From IMG/VR virus record IMGVR_UViG_3300030385_002649, positions 62,001 to 126,000 of that record: a DNA stretch of 64,000 nucleotides. One strand, given 5' to 3'. Shown here piece after piece: positions 31,137 through 39,844 of this stretch. Each line of letters opens with the position of its first letter. The first letter of the stretch is position 1. Below the pieces are notes generated by a model. That model was not told the DNA's origin and did no database searches. It saw only the letters and a program-made list of their open reading frames with translations. Origin of the DNA: a virus. The position numbers and the translations under genes are program-made.

Positions 31137-31973
31137 ATGAAAATTTCAGTAGGAATGCTAGTCGTCAACGGACGCCCCTTCATTGAAGCGCAACTGAAAA
31201 ACCTATACGACATCGCACACGAAATCGTAATCTGCGAAGGAGGAGACAAGTTCTGGCATGCCAGACATGGTTATTGGAGATCCACAGACGGCACAATAGA
31301 CATTATCAAAAACTTCCCAGACCCGGACAAAAAGATTAAACTGATCCAAAAGAATTGGAAAAACAAAAACGAAATGTCCCACACCTTCAGCGAAGGCATG
31401 ACAGGAGACATAATTTATAGCGTAGACTTAGACGAATTCATGAACCCAACCGAACTAGTGGCAGTGTGCAAAAAACTCATGACACAGCCATTCACTTCAG
31501 TCACAATCCCACATTACGTCTTTTATGGAGATTTCGAAACTCTAATGGCAATGGAGCATTCACCAACATGGGTGCAAGTACCACGCATCTTCAAAAGACA
31601 AAAGAATTCATTGATCCATCATCTCCCAATGGCATATTGGAACATGACAACAAAAACACCATACAACCCTAAGAAAATGCCCCACAAAATGGTACCAGAC
31701 GTGTTCATCTACCACTATTCTTGGGTGTATCGCAAATCCGTCAGAGACAAAATCGCATATTACGCTCATCGCATTCCTGGTTGCATTAGAAAAGACTGGC
31801 TAGACAAATACTTCGAAGACTTCGCCAGCAAAAAAGACGCTCTTCTAAAATCCAAAGAGAACATCAGACCAACAGAAGGCGCAAAACAGTTCTTGCTACC
31901 ATTTAAAGGGAAACACCCAGAAATCGTTTCTGAAATTCAGAAGGATATAGCGCTACTTGACGCGGTAAAGTGA
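31137..31973 (+). CDS. GT2-like glycosyltransferase
   Basis: The 278-residue protein starts ISVGMLVVNG, an early GT-A strand, with a metal site IIYSVDLDEFM (DLD as the DxD). The C-terminal half has several aromatic residues (YHYSWVYRKSVRDKIAYY). Its codon usage favours A-ending codons (CCA, ACA, CAA) more than neighbours, suggesting separate origin. It probably adds a sugar to surface glycan. Divergent from the HAD gene by 54 bases. Confidence 0.75.
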   Translation: MKISVGMLVVNGRPFIEAQLKNLYDIAHEIVICEGGDKFWHARHGYWRSTDGTIDIIKNFPDPDKKIKLIQKNWKNKNEMSHTFSEGMTGDIIYSVDLDEFMNPTELVAVCKKLMTQPFTSVTIPHYVFYGDFETLMAMEHSPTWVQVPRIFKRQKNSLIHHLPMAYWNMTTKTPYNPKKMPHKMVPDVFIYHYSWVYRKSVRDKIAYYAHRIPGCIRKDWLDKYFEDFASKKDALLKSKENIRPTEGAKQFLLPFKGKHPEIVSEIQKDIALLDAVK

Positions 31974-33122
31974 TAATTTCCTGCCGCCAGGATAACTGCT
32001 AATTCGTTTCACCAATTCTAAGCCATGCTTGATTAACGCCTTTTCATAAACCTCGGCTGTGTTTATATCCTCTAAGATTAAGAACTTCTTGGTAAGGTTA
32101 GCTAACAGCTTGGCAAATATTTCATGCTTAAATGTTATATGGTGCACAATCGCTAAAGCAATCACAAGTTCAGAAGAGTATCTCTCGATTTCACGATACT
32201 CATTTCTAATAAGCCTTTCGATGTCAGAATAAACAAACGTTGCCGGAAGACTCTTATCAAATCCGTCAGCGTCGTCAATGCAAGGTTCAACATAATCGAA
32301 ACCAACCGCTGATTCTACGCCGCCCTGCTGTTTATCAATAGCCAAGAAAGTGTAATACCCCTTATTACAAGCGACATCAGTTACAGTTTTGTACTCTAAC
32401 TCATCCAATAAATCAGAGACTATCTTAGCCTTTGGATTAACTTTCTCAGGATGTTTCACATCCATGATGTTAGAGTAGTTGTTGTACCAATGGTTTTTCT
32501 TCTGAGGAAGTTTAATCGTCTTAACCCAAGTTAACAATTCATCCCAAAACTCTTTACTTTGGCAATTTCCTTTATAGCGCTTGTGATGGTTAGCTAACCA
32601 TCCGCCGTGGCCGTTGACTGATTTTCCATTATATTTCGAGTATCCACCTTGGACATCTTTCTTAAAAACATAACTGTTGATGATATACGCCAGTTTTACA
32701 AAAGAATAAGAAGCATAATTCGAGTCAATTTCAGCAACCGCATTGTAGTCTAACCAAACAAATTCGCCTCTTGAGTAAGCTATGTTGCCTTCATGAATAT
32801 CAAATAAGACGATTCCTTTCTTCAATAACTCTACGTTCATCTCACAAAGGCCAACCACTATCTTGAGAGATTGCTTACATGTCAATTCTTGGATTTTTAT
32901 TAAGTGTTCAATTATAGGATGCTCAATGACAGTCCTTAATTCTTTACCCCATCTTAATTTGATGTCAGTTTTTGAATATGGTTGAGTGTATTTGCAGGAG
33001 CTAATAGCGTCTAAAAACTGCAGTTCTCTACTCTGTAAACCCCTGTACAGTTTCTCTTTGTGGTAAAACAGTGTCGATGAAGAATCAGGGTGTCTTTTAA
33101 TGTCTTTTTTAGTAAGGATCAT
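31953..33122 (-). CDS. Kinase-methyltransferase fusion (WbdD-like)
   Basis: The 389-residue protein has an N-terminal protein-kinase-like half with a catalytic loop LLKKGIVLFDIHEGNIAY (Asp and Asn) and WLDYNAV (DFG-like Asp), and a C-terminal SAM methyltransferase half (TVTDVACNKGYYTFLA as motif I, VGFDYVE, ALAIVHHITF). A related fusion, with the methyltransferase first, is WbdD, which caps O-antigen chains by adding phosphate then methyl. Here the order is reversed. It could terminate a surface polysaccharide. It is next to a GT2 gene (14-base overlap). Confidence 0.7.
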   Translation of the reverse strand: MILTKKDIKRHPDSSSTLFYHKEKLYRGLQSRELQFLDAISSCKYTQPYSKTDIKLRWGKELRTVIEHPIIEHLIKIQELTCKQSLKIVVGLCEMNVELLKKGIVLFDIHEGNIAYSRGEFVWLDYNAVAEIDSNYASYSFVKLAYIINSYVFKKDVQGGYSKYNGKSVNGHGGWLANHHKRYKGNCQSKEFWDELLTWVKTIKLPQKKNHWYNNYSNIMDVKHPEKVNPKAKIVSDLLDELEYKTVTDVACNKGYYTFLAIDKQQGGVESAVGFDYVEPCIDDADGFDKSLPATFVYSDIERLIRNEYREIERYSSELVIALAIVHHITFKHEIFAKLLANLTKKFLILEDINTAEVYEKALIKHGLELVKRISSYPGGRKLSLYRVK

Positions 33123-33792
33123 TTTTCAGCTTTTTCATCGTTTTTTTATCTTTAACTCTATATTTGGCATTGCGCTCTAAACTAGATTGCCTATTAGCAT
33201 ATATTCCGAGAAACTTAGGAATATGACCCCAAGAGATATCACCAGCAGCTAGTTTAGTCCAAAATAGGGCATCTCCATATATTTCAAGTCTCTCCTCAAA
33301 AAAGCCAAATTCATCGTGAAGGCTCTTCCTCCACATGGGGAAAGGACCTAGCCCATTTCCTGGTGAGTACCCTTCATCTGAACACTTATAATAGTCATGA
33401 GCGGCTTTGTACCCTTCTTGCCATGTTGGTTTATAAGCGGAAAGTTTGTAGTCGAAGTAAGCAATGTCGGATCCTTCGTCCATTTTTTCAACTTGTGCCT
33501 TATATCCATTTGGGTGCACATAGTCATCAGTATTAGCTTGAACAACATAAGGAGTGTCTGCTAATCTTATGCCAAGGTTCATGGCTGCCCACACCGAGAT
33601 TCTCTCGTTAATAATGACTTTAACAAATTGCGGGGTGTTTGTTATATTCTCTACTAGCTTTAGTTCTTTTCCTCCTGTACAATCGATCAATATGATTTTT
33701 ATTGGCACAGCGGATTCTAGTAGGTTTAATATCTTATTTCTGATGAATTTGTCAGAATTGTAAATAGAAACAATCGCTGTGGCTTTATACAT
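33109..33792 (-). CDS. GT2-family glycosyltransferase
   Basis: The 227-residue GT-A enzyme has ATAIVSIYNSDKFI at the start, AAMNLGIRLADTPYVVQANT near the middle, and the metal-binding DDY in NTDDYVHPNG. Later FGFFEERLEIYGD fits a GT2 acceptor-side motif. It is the first gene of the minus-strand pair with the kinase-methyltransferase. It starts 23 bases from a divergent gene, so the promoter must be within the upstream gene region or shared. Confidence 0.82.
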   Translation of the reverse strand: MYKATAIVSIYNSDKFIRNKILNLLESAVPIKIILIDCTGGKELKLVENITNTPQFVKVIINERISVWAAMNLGIRLADTPYVVQANTDDYVHPNGYKAQVEKMDEGSDIAYFDYKLSAYKPTWQEGYKAAHDYYKCSDEGYSPGNGLGPFPMWRKSLHDEFGFFEERLEIYGDALFWTKLAAGDISWGHIPKFLGIYANRQSSLERNAKYRVKDKKTMKKLKNDPY

Positions 33793-33815
33793 AGTGGTCT
33801 ACCAATAAATATTTT

Positions 33816-34646
33816 ATGAAAAAGGCTGTCATCGCTATATTTCACGGTCTTGGGGATTGCATAAACGCAACTTCCATAATTAAGCCCCTGAAAGCTAAAC
33901 ACCCAAACTGCGAAATAACGTGGGTTAGTTCTAAGGCTTACTTGCCAATAGTTGAACACAACCCTCTAATTGCACACACTGAAGGTATCCCCGGAAACGT
34001 TTGGGCCGCTGACGAGCAATACAAAAACCTCAGGAAAAAACACGGAAAGTCGCTAATAGTTCCAGCCCCATATCTCAACTCATTAGCGCAAGACAAAACC
34101 CTATTGGGCTCATACAAAGAACGGATTAAAGTGATAACTGGTGGGAAAAACCTCAATTTCACGCCTGAACCGTTATTGTTTTTAACCCCTAAAGAAGTAA
34201 AAGACGTGGACGATTGGCTAGAGGAACGGAAAATAGAAAAATTCGTAATGCTTGAGGCTATTTTCACATCCAGTCAATCATTTTGGGGTAGAGCCCATAC
34301 CGATGAAGCATTAAGAATTTGCGCTGCCAAAGGCTATACTGTATTAATGACGCACAGAGAAGACGTCAACTTACATGAATATAATAAAATATGTCCAACA
34401 TTTTGTTTAGACGTTGGTTTTAGATATATGCCAGCTTTCTACAACAAATCGTCTGGTTTCATAGGGGTTAGTAGTGGTATAACGTGCGTTGTTCATACGC
34501 ACCAGTGCCGAAAAAATATACCACACCTTGAATTTGTAAGCGGAGAGCACTGGTGCACCCGTCATTACGTCAAGAAAAACAAAGTGATCAGCTTTGACAA
34601 AAAAGTTGAATCTGTAGGAAAGCTGATACAAGAGAGAATTAAATGA
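33816..34646 (+). CDS. GT9-like (heptosyltransferase fold) glycosyltransferase
   Basis: The 276-residue GT-B protein starts AVIAIFHGLGDCINATSIIK, a GT9 N-terminal motif with a Gly-Asp-Cys loop, and ends with GFIGVSSGITCVVHT, the family's donor-site Gly/Ser motif. GT9 enzymes include LPS heptosyltransferases. A second GT9-like gene lies 0.6 kb further on. It should modify a core-like surface sugar. The stop overlaps the next start (ATGA). Confidence 0.75.
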   Translation: MKKAVIAIFHGLGDCINATSIIKPLKAKHPNCEITWVSSKAYLPIVEHNPLIAHTEGIPGNVWAADEQYKNLRKKHGKSLIVPAPYLNSLAQDKTLLGSYKERIKVITGGKNLNFTPEPLLFLTPKEVKDVDDWLEERKIEKFVMLEAIFTSSQSFWGRAHTDEALRICAAKGYTVLMTHREDVNLHEYNKICPTFCLDVGFRYMPAFYNKSSGFIGVSSGITCVVHTHQCRKNIPHLEFVSGEHWCTRHYVKKNKVISFDKKVESVGKLIQERIK

Positions 34647-35209
34647 GCCTAGAAATTGAACCGTTTGTGGAGACCAAGGATATCATCTTTAAAGGAGACG
34701 ACCCTCTTTATTTTAAAGATGATTTGAAGAGGAAATACTATAATTTCTATTTCAGTTATGGAAGGCACTTCAAACCAAGAAATATCTTCGAAATCGGAGT
34801 CAGAACAGGCTACACTGCGTATTTCTTGCTTCTAGGGTCCAAGGCTGAAAAGTTCAGAGGCATCGACCTAGAAACCTACAAAGTGAACTCTAGTCAATTG
34901 GCTATCGGGTTAATCCGAAAAGTATGCGAAGACAGTAGCGTTGCGATTGGCGATAGCCACAAGTTGACGGCTCTAGATGAGGCTTATGATCTTGTCCATA
35001 TTGATGGTGACCACAGTTATGACGGAAAGGTCCAAGACCTAGAACTTGCCTTTGGCAGCTTGAGTCCAGACGGAGTCATCGTTGTGGATGATTACAACCC
35101 TAATCTTGGCATTGAAGTTAAGAGAGCAACTGATGATTTCGCTAAAAAACATGACCTAAAGGTTACCGTTTTACCAACCTTTACCGGCCACGCGCTACTC
35201 CAGAGGTAA
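34643..35209 (+). CDS. SAM-dependent methyltransferase (Methyltransf_24-like)
   Basis: The 188-residue enzyme has FEIGVRTGYTAYFLLLG as the SAM motif, FRGIDLE as the acidic strand 2 and DLVHIDGDHSYDG as the metal-site motif of sugar or antibiotic O-methyltransferases. It lies between two GT9-like genes, so a sugar methylation role is likely. It ends 2 bases before the next ATG. Confidence 0.8.
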   Translation: MSLEIEPFVETKDIIFKGDDPLYFKDDLKRKYYNFYFSYGRHFKPRNIFEIGVRTGYTAYFLLLGSKAEKFRGIDLETYKVNSSQLAIGLIRKVCEDSSVAIGDSHKLTALDEAYDLVHIDGDHSYDGKVQDLELAFGSLSPDGVIVVDDYNPNLGIEVKRATDDFAKKHDLKVTVLPTFTGHALLQR

Positions 35210-35211
35210 GA

Positions 35212-36144
35212 ATGCAATCGAAAATTTATCCAATAGCTAACTTTCCAAACTGGAAGGCAGCTTGTGACGCAGCCCACAAATGGCTACGTGAAAGTGGTAA
35301 AGAAACCACTCTTCTTTTCGAACAAAACAGAAATCTAGGGGACACTCTACATTTAACGCCAATCATACGGCATTATAGGTTAGAAAACCCAGACGCCGCT
35401 ATTGTTTTCCTAGTAGGTAGACCATATTCTGGCGCTCACGAGTTTAATCCGGATATTGATAAAATCTTTTGTGTTCCAGTTCTTAAACCTAAAGACAGGG
35501 TTGCGCTCCGAAAACACATTATTAGTTTCAAGGATGTTACGAAGGTGATTGCTCCATCTATTTTCCCGTATGCTGACATTTGGAAAGAATTATCTTGGTC
35601 ATATGCTGACATTGCTAGTCAATATTTTGCAAACGCTGAAATTGAAGGCATTGAACCGAAAGGTGGTCGCAACTTGATTGTGAAAATCACGGATGCGGAC
35701 CGAAAATGGGCTAAAGGTTTCATGAAGAGGCATAACTTAAAAAGGAAAACCTCTTGTGTTTTAGAGTATAACTCTTATTCCGCTCAGCCTGTTTGGCGTG
35801 CGCCGAAGTTTACTAAATTTGTACAACATGCCAAGAAACATGGCATTAAGTGCATCAGCATTGCTGGTAAGAAAGAGAAAGCTATTCCTGGTACGATTGA
35901 CGCTACTGGTATTTCTTGGCGTCAATCGGTCGCTCTATTCAATGAAGTTGGTAGTTTTATTGGTGTTGGTTCGGGTCTTACGATGCTAGCTGCATCTGCT
36001 GATAATTCACCTAACATTCTGGAGATCGCAGTAGATGACCCAGTAAATATGAACGGTTGCGGCTATGCTACTAGCATCAAGATACTCAATCCTGATCCTG
36101 TCAACGTCGCTGATCATTTATGGTTTAAGGTACTAAATGGCTAA
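35212..36144 (+). CDS. GT9-like glycosyltransferase
   Basis: The 310-residue protein has LLFEQNRNLGDTLHLTPII, a GT9 N-terminal motif (Gly-Asp-x-Leu-His), and ends with FIGVGSGLTMLAASAD, the donor-site motif. It is a second GT9-like enzyme in the cluster, with a longer N-terminal lead. It overlaps the next gene by 8 bases. Confidence 0.75.
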   Translation: MQSKIYPIANFPNWKAACDAAHKWLRESGKETTLLFEQNRNLGDTLHLTPIIRHYRLENPDAAIVFLVGRPYSGAHEFNPDIDKIFCVPVLKPKDRVALRKHIISFKDVTKVIAPSIFPYADIWKELSWSYADIASQYFANAEIEGIEPKGGRNLIVKITDADRKWAKGFMKRHNLKRKTSCVLEYNSYSAQPVWRAPKFTKFVQHAKKHGIKCISIAGKKEKAIPGTIDATGISWRQSVALFNEVGSFIGVGSGLTMLAASADNSPNILEIAVDDPVNMNGCGYATSIKILNPDPVNVADHLWFKVLNG

Positions 36145-36538
36145 GAATAAGAATGATAATTTTACTTTCAAAGAAAAGGAGGAAATGCCTTTTGCTAAAG
36201 TAACAAAGAAGGGTGAAGCTCGAAAAGACTTCCATCCCAAGAACACATGGGAGTTCGACATCACTGAATTTCTAGAAGATGTGATTCCAAAGGACTACTT
36301 CGCCACTACTGGAGAAGCTGTAGTAAAAATGCGCAAGCTTGAAAATGATTTGTTCGCTCAGGCTGGCCTGGCACGCAAACTTGGAAACACTTTGGAGAAA
36401 CTGAAGGGTGAGAACATTTACATGGAGACTTGCTGGACCGGAGGAAGGTTACTTCTGAAGGCGAAGAATCCACGTAAAAACCGCGAAGCTAAGCTTGAGG
36501 CATTGTGGGAGAACTTTGAAGGCGGGAAGAAACAATGA
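36137..36538 (+). CDS. Hypothetical 133-residue basic protein
   Basis: A basic, mostly helical product (NKNDNFTFKEKEEMPF, KMRKLENDLFAQAGL, LLKAKNPRKNREAKL). It overlaps both neighbours by a few bases (ATGA with the next). No family recognised. Confidence 0.6.
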   Translation: MAKNKNDNFTFKEKEEMPFAKVTKKGEARKDFHPKNTWEFDITEFLEDVIPKDYFATTGEAVVKMRKLENDLFAQAGLARKLGNTLEKLKGENIYMETCWTGGRLLLKAKNPRKNREAKLEALWENFEGGKKQ

Positions 36539-36762
36539 GCCCCGAAGAAGCCTCGTTTCCCATTAGATTAGCTCAAGCCGAGCATCTTTTGGCGGCTCTT
36601 GAAACACTTCCCCCGGATCAGAAGATCTCTGTTACTCACACGGATCTGGTCAAGCGTATCTCACGAGTCAGGGATACCTGGAAGAAATCTGAGGTTGCAC
36701 GCAAAGACCGTCGCGCCCCAGTTAAAACCAAGTCTCAGTTCAAGAGAAAGCCAAAGCCTTAA
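36535..36762 (+). CDS. Hypothetical 75-residue basic protein
   Basis: A helical N-terminus (PIRLAQAEHLLAALETLP) is followed by a basic tail (KDRRAPVKTKSQFKRKPKP). It starts in an ATGA overlap and ends in TAATG with thymidylate kinase. The basic tail suggests nucleic-acid binding. No family recognised. Confidence 0.6.
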   Translation: MSPEEASFPIRLAQAEHLLAALETLPPDQKISVTHTDLVKRISRVRDTWKKSEVARKDRRAPVKTKSQFKRKPKP

Positions 36763-37424
36763 TGAGCGGAAAATTTGTAGTCTTTGAAGGTGTCGACAAT
36801 AGCGGGAAGACCACCGTAGCAACACGCATAAAAGAATGGCTAGAAAGCAGAAAAGTGCAAGCGATTCTAACGAAGCATCCTGGATCCACAGCTGTTGGGC
36901 AGGAGCTTCGTCAGATTCTAAAGCACTCAGAGCACCCTATTGACCCAAATTCACAAGCATTACTTTTCGCTGCTGACAACAGTCTGTTTATTAACAACAT
37001 TCTGAAGCCCGCTAAGAAGACCGGATGCTGGATTCTGTGCGACCGAAACAACTTCATCAGTTCCCTCGCCTACCAGATCGCCTCAGGGTGTGATTTCGAC
37101 CACCTAGACAACGTCCACGCGGCCACGGGAAATACCGAAGATACAAAAATCGACGTGCTCTTCGTCTTTTACTGCTCGTGGGAAAACACGAAGCTCCGTA
37201 AGTCTCTAGCGGGTGATGAAGTGCCCGACCGATACGAAGATCAGGGCAGGGATTACTTTAACAAACTTCACGATTGTTATGATAAATTGCTGTCCGAGCA
37301 ATCCGGGCGTCTTCAGAAGTTTGTCAAGGACTTAGACAACGTCCATTACATCGACGCTAATCGAACTCTAGATGAAGTAATCGGCGAGATTAAAGGGATC
37401 CTAGAAGTTAATCTTCGAGGATGA
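36762..37424 (+). CDS. tmk: Thymidylate kinase
   Basis: The 220-residue enzyme phosphorylates dTMP to dTDP for DNA synthesis. It has a P-loop FEGVDNSGKTT at 8-18, the DR-x motif CDRNNFISSLAYQ, and the dTMP-site Tyr/Arg region PDRYEDQGRDYF. The length is normal. It pairs functionally with dUTPase at 37757. It converges with a membrane-protein gene, overlapping 24 bases. Confidence 0.9.
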   Translation: MSGKFVVFEGVDNSGKTTVATRIKEWLESRKVQAILTKHPGSTAVGQELRQILKHSEHPIDPNSQALLFAADNSLFINNILKPAKKTGCWILCDRNNFISSLAYQIASGCDFDHLDNVHAATGNTEDTKIDVLFVFYCSWENTKLRKSLAGDEVPDRYEDQGRDYFNKLHDCYDKLLSEQSGRLQKFVKDLDNVHYIDANRTLDEVIGEIKGILEVNLRG

Positions 37425-37730
37425 GATCATTAGAGTCGCAATGATTAACACTACCGTAACGTATCCCCAATCGATGTTCCATCTTGCTGACTTTGGCTCT
37501 ACGGGCTGAGGCACAAATGATGGCTCTTCGTCACGGAACTCTAGCTTACCTTTTAACTTCCTCAGGCGGTCTATTTTGTCGTCTGTGGGACCAGCTGCTA
37601 CCACTTCAATTGGGTATAGCCGCATCTTGTAAATCTTGGCTAAAAAGCCTTCGTAGTTTGGAGCCTCGATGACGCCTTCATGGACTTTGTCCTTAGCGTC
37701 GACGGCTTTGTACTTGAACTTTCTCATCAC
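37401..37730 (-). CDS. GspF-N-like domain with C-terminal TM helix
   Basis: The 109-residue product has FKYKAVDAKDKVHEGVIEAP and YPIEVVAAG, resembling the N-terminal repeat of type II secretion / pilus GspF-PilC proteins, and a C-terminal TM helix (VTVVLIIATLMISS). It is a single-pass tail-anchored protein with its domain in the cytoplasm. It might interfere with or mimic a secretion platform. The match is by eye only. Confidence 0.55.
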   Translation of the reverse strand: MMRKFKYKAVDAKDKVHEGVIEAPNYEGFLAKIYKMRLYPIEVVAAGPTDDKIDRLRKLKGKLEFRDEEPSFVPQPVEPKSARWNIDWGYVTVVLIIATLMISSSKINF

Positions 37731-37756
37731 TATATTGTACGCTTAAGGAAACATCG

Positions 37757-38200
37757 ATGAACGAAATTGACACAGTATCCCTCGAATATATGCTAATTCA
37801 TGAAGACGCTATTCTTCCAAGTAAGAAACGCCAAGAAGATGCTGGATATGACATCTACACAATTGAAACTAAGATCATTCCGGCTAGGAGTATCTTATCA
37901 TTTAGCACTGGTATTAGAGCGGCGTGCCCTTTAGGCTGGTTTATGAGCATTCGTGGCAGATCCAGTCTTGGGTTTAAAGGGATCAAACCATTTATCGGTA
38001 CATTAGACGCAGGCTACAATGGAGAACTAAAAGTCTTGCTAGAAAATTTTGGAGATGAGCCTTACCAAGTAAATAAGGGTGACAGAATTGCTCAACTAAT
38101 CTTAGAGCGTCAAACAGAAGTAAAGTTTGTTGAAATAGAAGAGTTCTCTCCAGAGTACAACAAGCGCGGAACTGATGGATTCGGAAGCAGTGGAAAATAA
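37757..38200 (+). CDS. dut: dUTP diphosphatase (dUTPase)
   Basis: The 147-residue trimeric dUTPase has all five motifs: DAGYDIY (1), GRSSLGFKGI (2), GTLDAGYNGELKV (3), GDRIAQLIL (4) and RGTDGFGSSG (5). It converts dUTP to dUMP and PPi, preventing uracil in phage DNA and feeding dTMP synthesis with thymidylate kinase. Start is 26 bases from the divergent gene. Confidence 0.93.
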   Translation: MNEIDTVSLEYMLIHEDAILPSKKRQEDAGYDIYTIETKIIPARSILSFSTGIRAACPLGWFMSIRGRSSLGFKGIKPFIGTLDAGYNGELKVLLENFGDEPYQVNKGDRIAQLILERQTEVKFVEIEEFSPEYNKRGTDGFGSSGK

Positions 38201-38535
38201 TGCTAATAATCGTATACGCTAGAATAATCGACAACAAGAAGAACGGTCTAGAGATGGAAGGGCCATTCCTTGGTCCGGAGTCTTCGACTATGGAAGAAGC
38301 ACATGCTCATTGCTCAGATCTAGTGACTGAAAGCAAGAATCATACTATTGTTCGTATTTATAACTTGGATGAGTTTAGCGAAAAGGGCGCTTTGGAAAAG
38401 GCCACCGAAAGCTTTGATAAGATCTATTCGGATATGCAACGAGCTTCTCGTATTATTGAGAAGCCCATTATTAAACGAAAAAGAAAAAAGAAGATTGTCG
38501 CTAGTACGCCTAGCGTTGTTCCCCAAAAAAGTTAA
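38200..38535 (+). CDS. Hypothetical 111-residue protein
   Basis: An alpha/beta protein (IIVYARIIDNKKNG, HTIVRIYNLDEF) with a basic tail (KRKRKKKIVAS). It starts in TAATG with dut. It converges on the structural module with a 26-base overlap. No family recognised. Confidence 0.6.
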   Translation: MLIIVYARIIDNKKNGLEMEGPFLGPESSTMEEAHAHCSDLVTESKNHTIVRIYNLDEFSEKGALEKATESFDKIYSDMQRASRIIEKPIIKRKRKKKIVASTPSVVPQKS

Positions 38536-39277
38536 TATCTTCCGAAATTAACCTTGCGATGCTGGTTATGTTCCTGGAAATACTCTCGAATTCGATCTCT
38601 TCCTCTTGGGGCATGAGATCTTCTTCTGGTTGAGCAGGACCGGGTTCCCCACCTGGTGGTGGTTCTAGGTCGTCTAGACCTTCTCCGTCATCTGGTGCTG
38701 GCTCTTCTGGGAGTCCTAGATTTTCATCATCCACACCAAGTTCTCCCATGTCTGGGAGTGCGTCTTCTTCTTCCTCTGGTGGTTCTTCGACTTTGTCGAT
38801 TTTAACCACTGTGATCATTGGAAGAATGTCTTTACGCTTAATTTTAGAGTTAGGCCCGACGTCAATCTTTTGGTGACTAACTTCGAGACCTAACTCTCCA
38901 CGCACAGCATTGCCGAATTCTTTGTTCATGGCTTGGTAAAGGTTAACCTTTAGCTCATGCTCAAATTTATGCCTTATCTCTTGGTCTTCTAATTGCTTAG
39001 ATAGACGTTGTGCGAGGTCGCGCTGCTGTTGGATGTCGGGACAATGTAAGGATACGTTTTTGATGATGAAACCTGGTGGAATGAGCTTAACGGTCAGTCT
39101 CTTGATATCAAGCTCGCATCCATTGTCCTCGGCCACCTTTTTTAGAAGCCCGACCACATTATAGTAGTCGGACAATTCTAAACAGGATTCCCTTTTCCAG
39201 GCATCTGAGTACGCAGACATAACATTAGGATCCTCTGTTAAGAGTACAGCGATTTCCCTAATTTTATTATCTGCCAC
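38510..39277 (-). CDS. Structural-module protein with tags at both ends
   Basis: The 255-residue protein begins IREIAVLLTEDPNVMSAY and ends ITSIARLISEDINFFGEQR, two copies of the module's short tag. The centre is alpha/beta (LTVKLIPPGFIIKNV) and the tail is acidic and Pro-rich (EEPPEEEEDALPD, PGGEPGPAQPEED). A capsid, prohead core or scaffold role is suggested by the tag but not shown. Confidence 0.65.
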   Translation of the reverse strand: MADNKIREIAVLLTEDPNVMSAYSDAWKRESCLELSDYYNVVGLLKKVAEDNGCELDIKRLTVKLIPPGFIIKNVSLHCPDIQQQRDLAQRLSKQLEDQEIRHKFEHELKVNLYQAMNKEFGNAVRGELGLEVSHQKIDVGPNSKIKRKDILPMITVVKIDKVEEPPEEEEDALPDMGELGVDDENLGLPEEPAPDDGEGLDDLEPPPGGEPGPAQPEEDLMPQEEEIEFESISRNITSIARLISEDINFFGEQR

Positions 39278-39288
39278 AGATGGTTCCC

Positions 39289-39783
39289 TTATCTGCGCCT
39301 GCGAGGACGAGGACGACGACCGCTAAAGACATCTGGGTCTTCAGTCAGTAAGTTAGCGATGCGATTGACGCTTTCGCCATAACATTCGCCAGCAACTTCT
39401 TCGCCACCGCCGAAGTCATCAAGACCTTCCTCAGTGTCATCGAGGTCGAGTGCTGCGTCTCCGTCAGCTTCTAGACCACCCATTTCGTCTCCGCCGAGAT
39501 CAAGGCCACCTTCGTCGCCTCCACCAGCTAGAGCGCCCCAGGCACTATCTACTGCACTCATGACTGCGTCTTCGAACTCTTGGCGAGTACACGTTACGCT
39601 TTCTTCTTCTTCGGCTCCGAGGTCGTCGCCCATGTCACCCATCTCTTCGTCTCCGCCGAGATCGAGGCCGCCTTCGTCGCCTCCGAGGTCCATGTCGTCG
39701 TCGCCTTCGTCGCCCATGTCTAGATCGAAATCATCGTCCATTTCATTCATAGGTCCCATTCCGATACCGCCCATTCCAGTCAT
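39289..39783 (-). CDS. Acidic Gly/Asp-rich protein with basic tail
   Basis: The 164-residue product is mostly Asp/Gly/Glu/Met (repeats such as DLGGDEGGLDLGGDE) and ends VNRIANLLTEDPDVFSG then RRPRPRRRR. The acidic body and basic end suggest a scaffold or assembly chaperone that is later removed. It carries the same tag as its neighbour. Confidence 0.65.
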   Translation of the reverse strand: MTGMGGIGMGPMNEMDDDFDLDMGDEGDDDMDLGGDEGGLDLGGDEEMGDMGDDLGAEEEESVTCTRQEFEDAVMSAVDSAWGALAGGGDEGGLDLGGDEMGGLEADGDAALDLDDTEEGLDDFGGGEEVAGECYGESVNRIANLLTEDPDVFSGRRPRPRRRR

Positions 39784-39844
39784 ATTATCTGACCCTTCTT
39801 AGATTTATTTTTGTGTGGTTCACTGTTTATCTACTTGGGATTAA

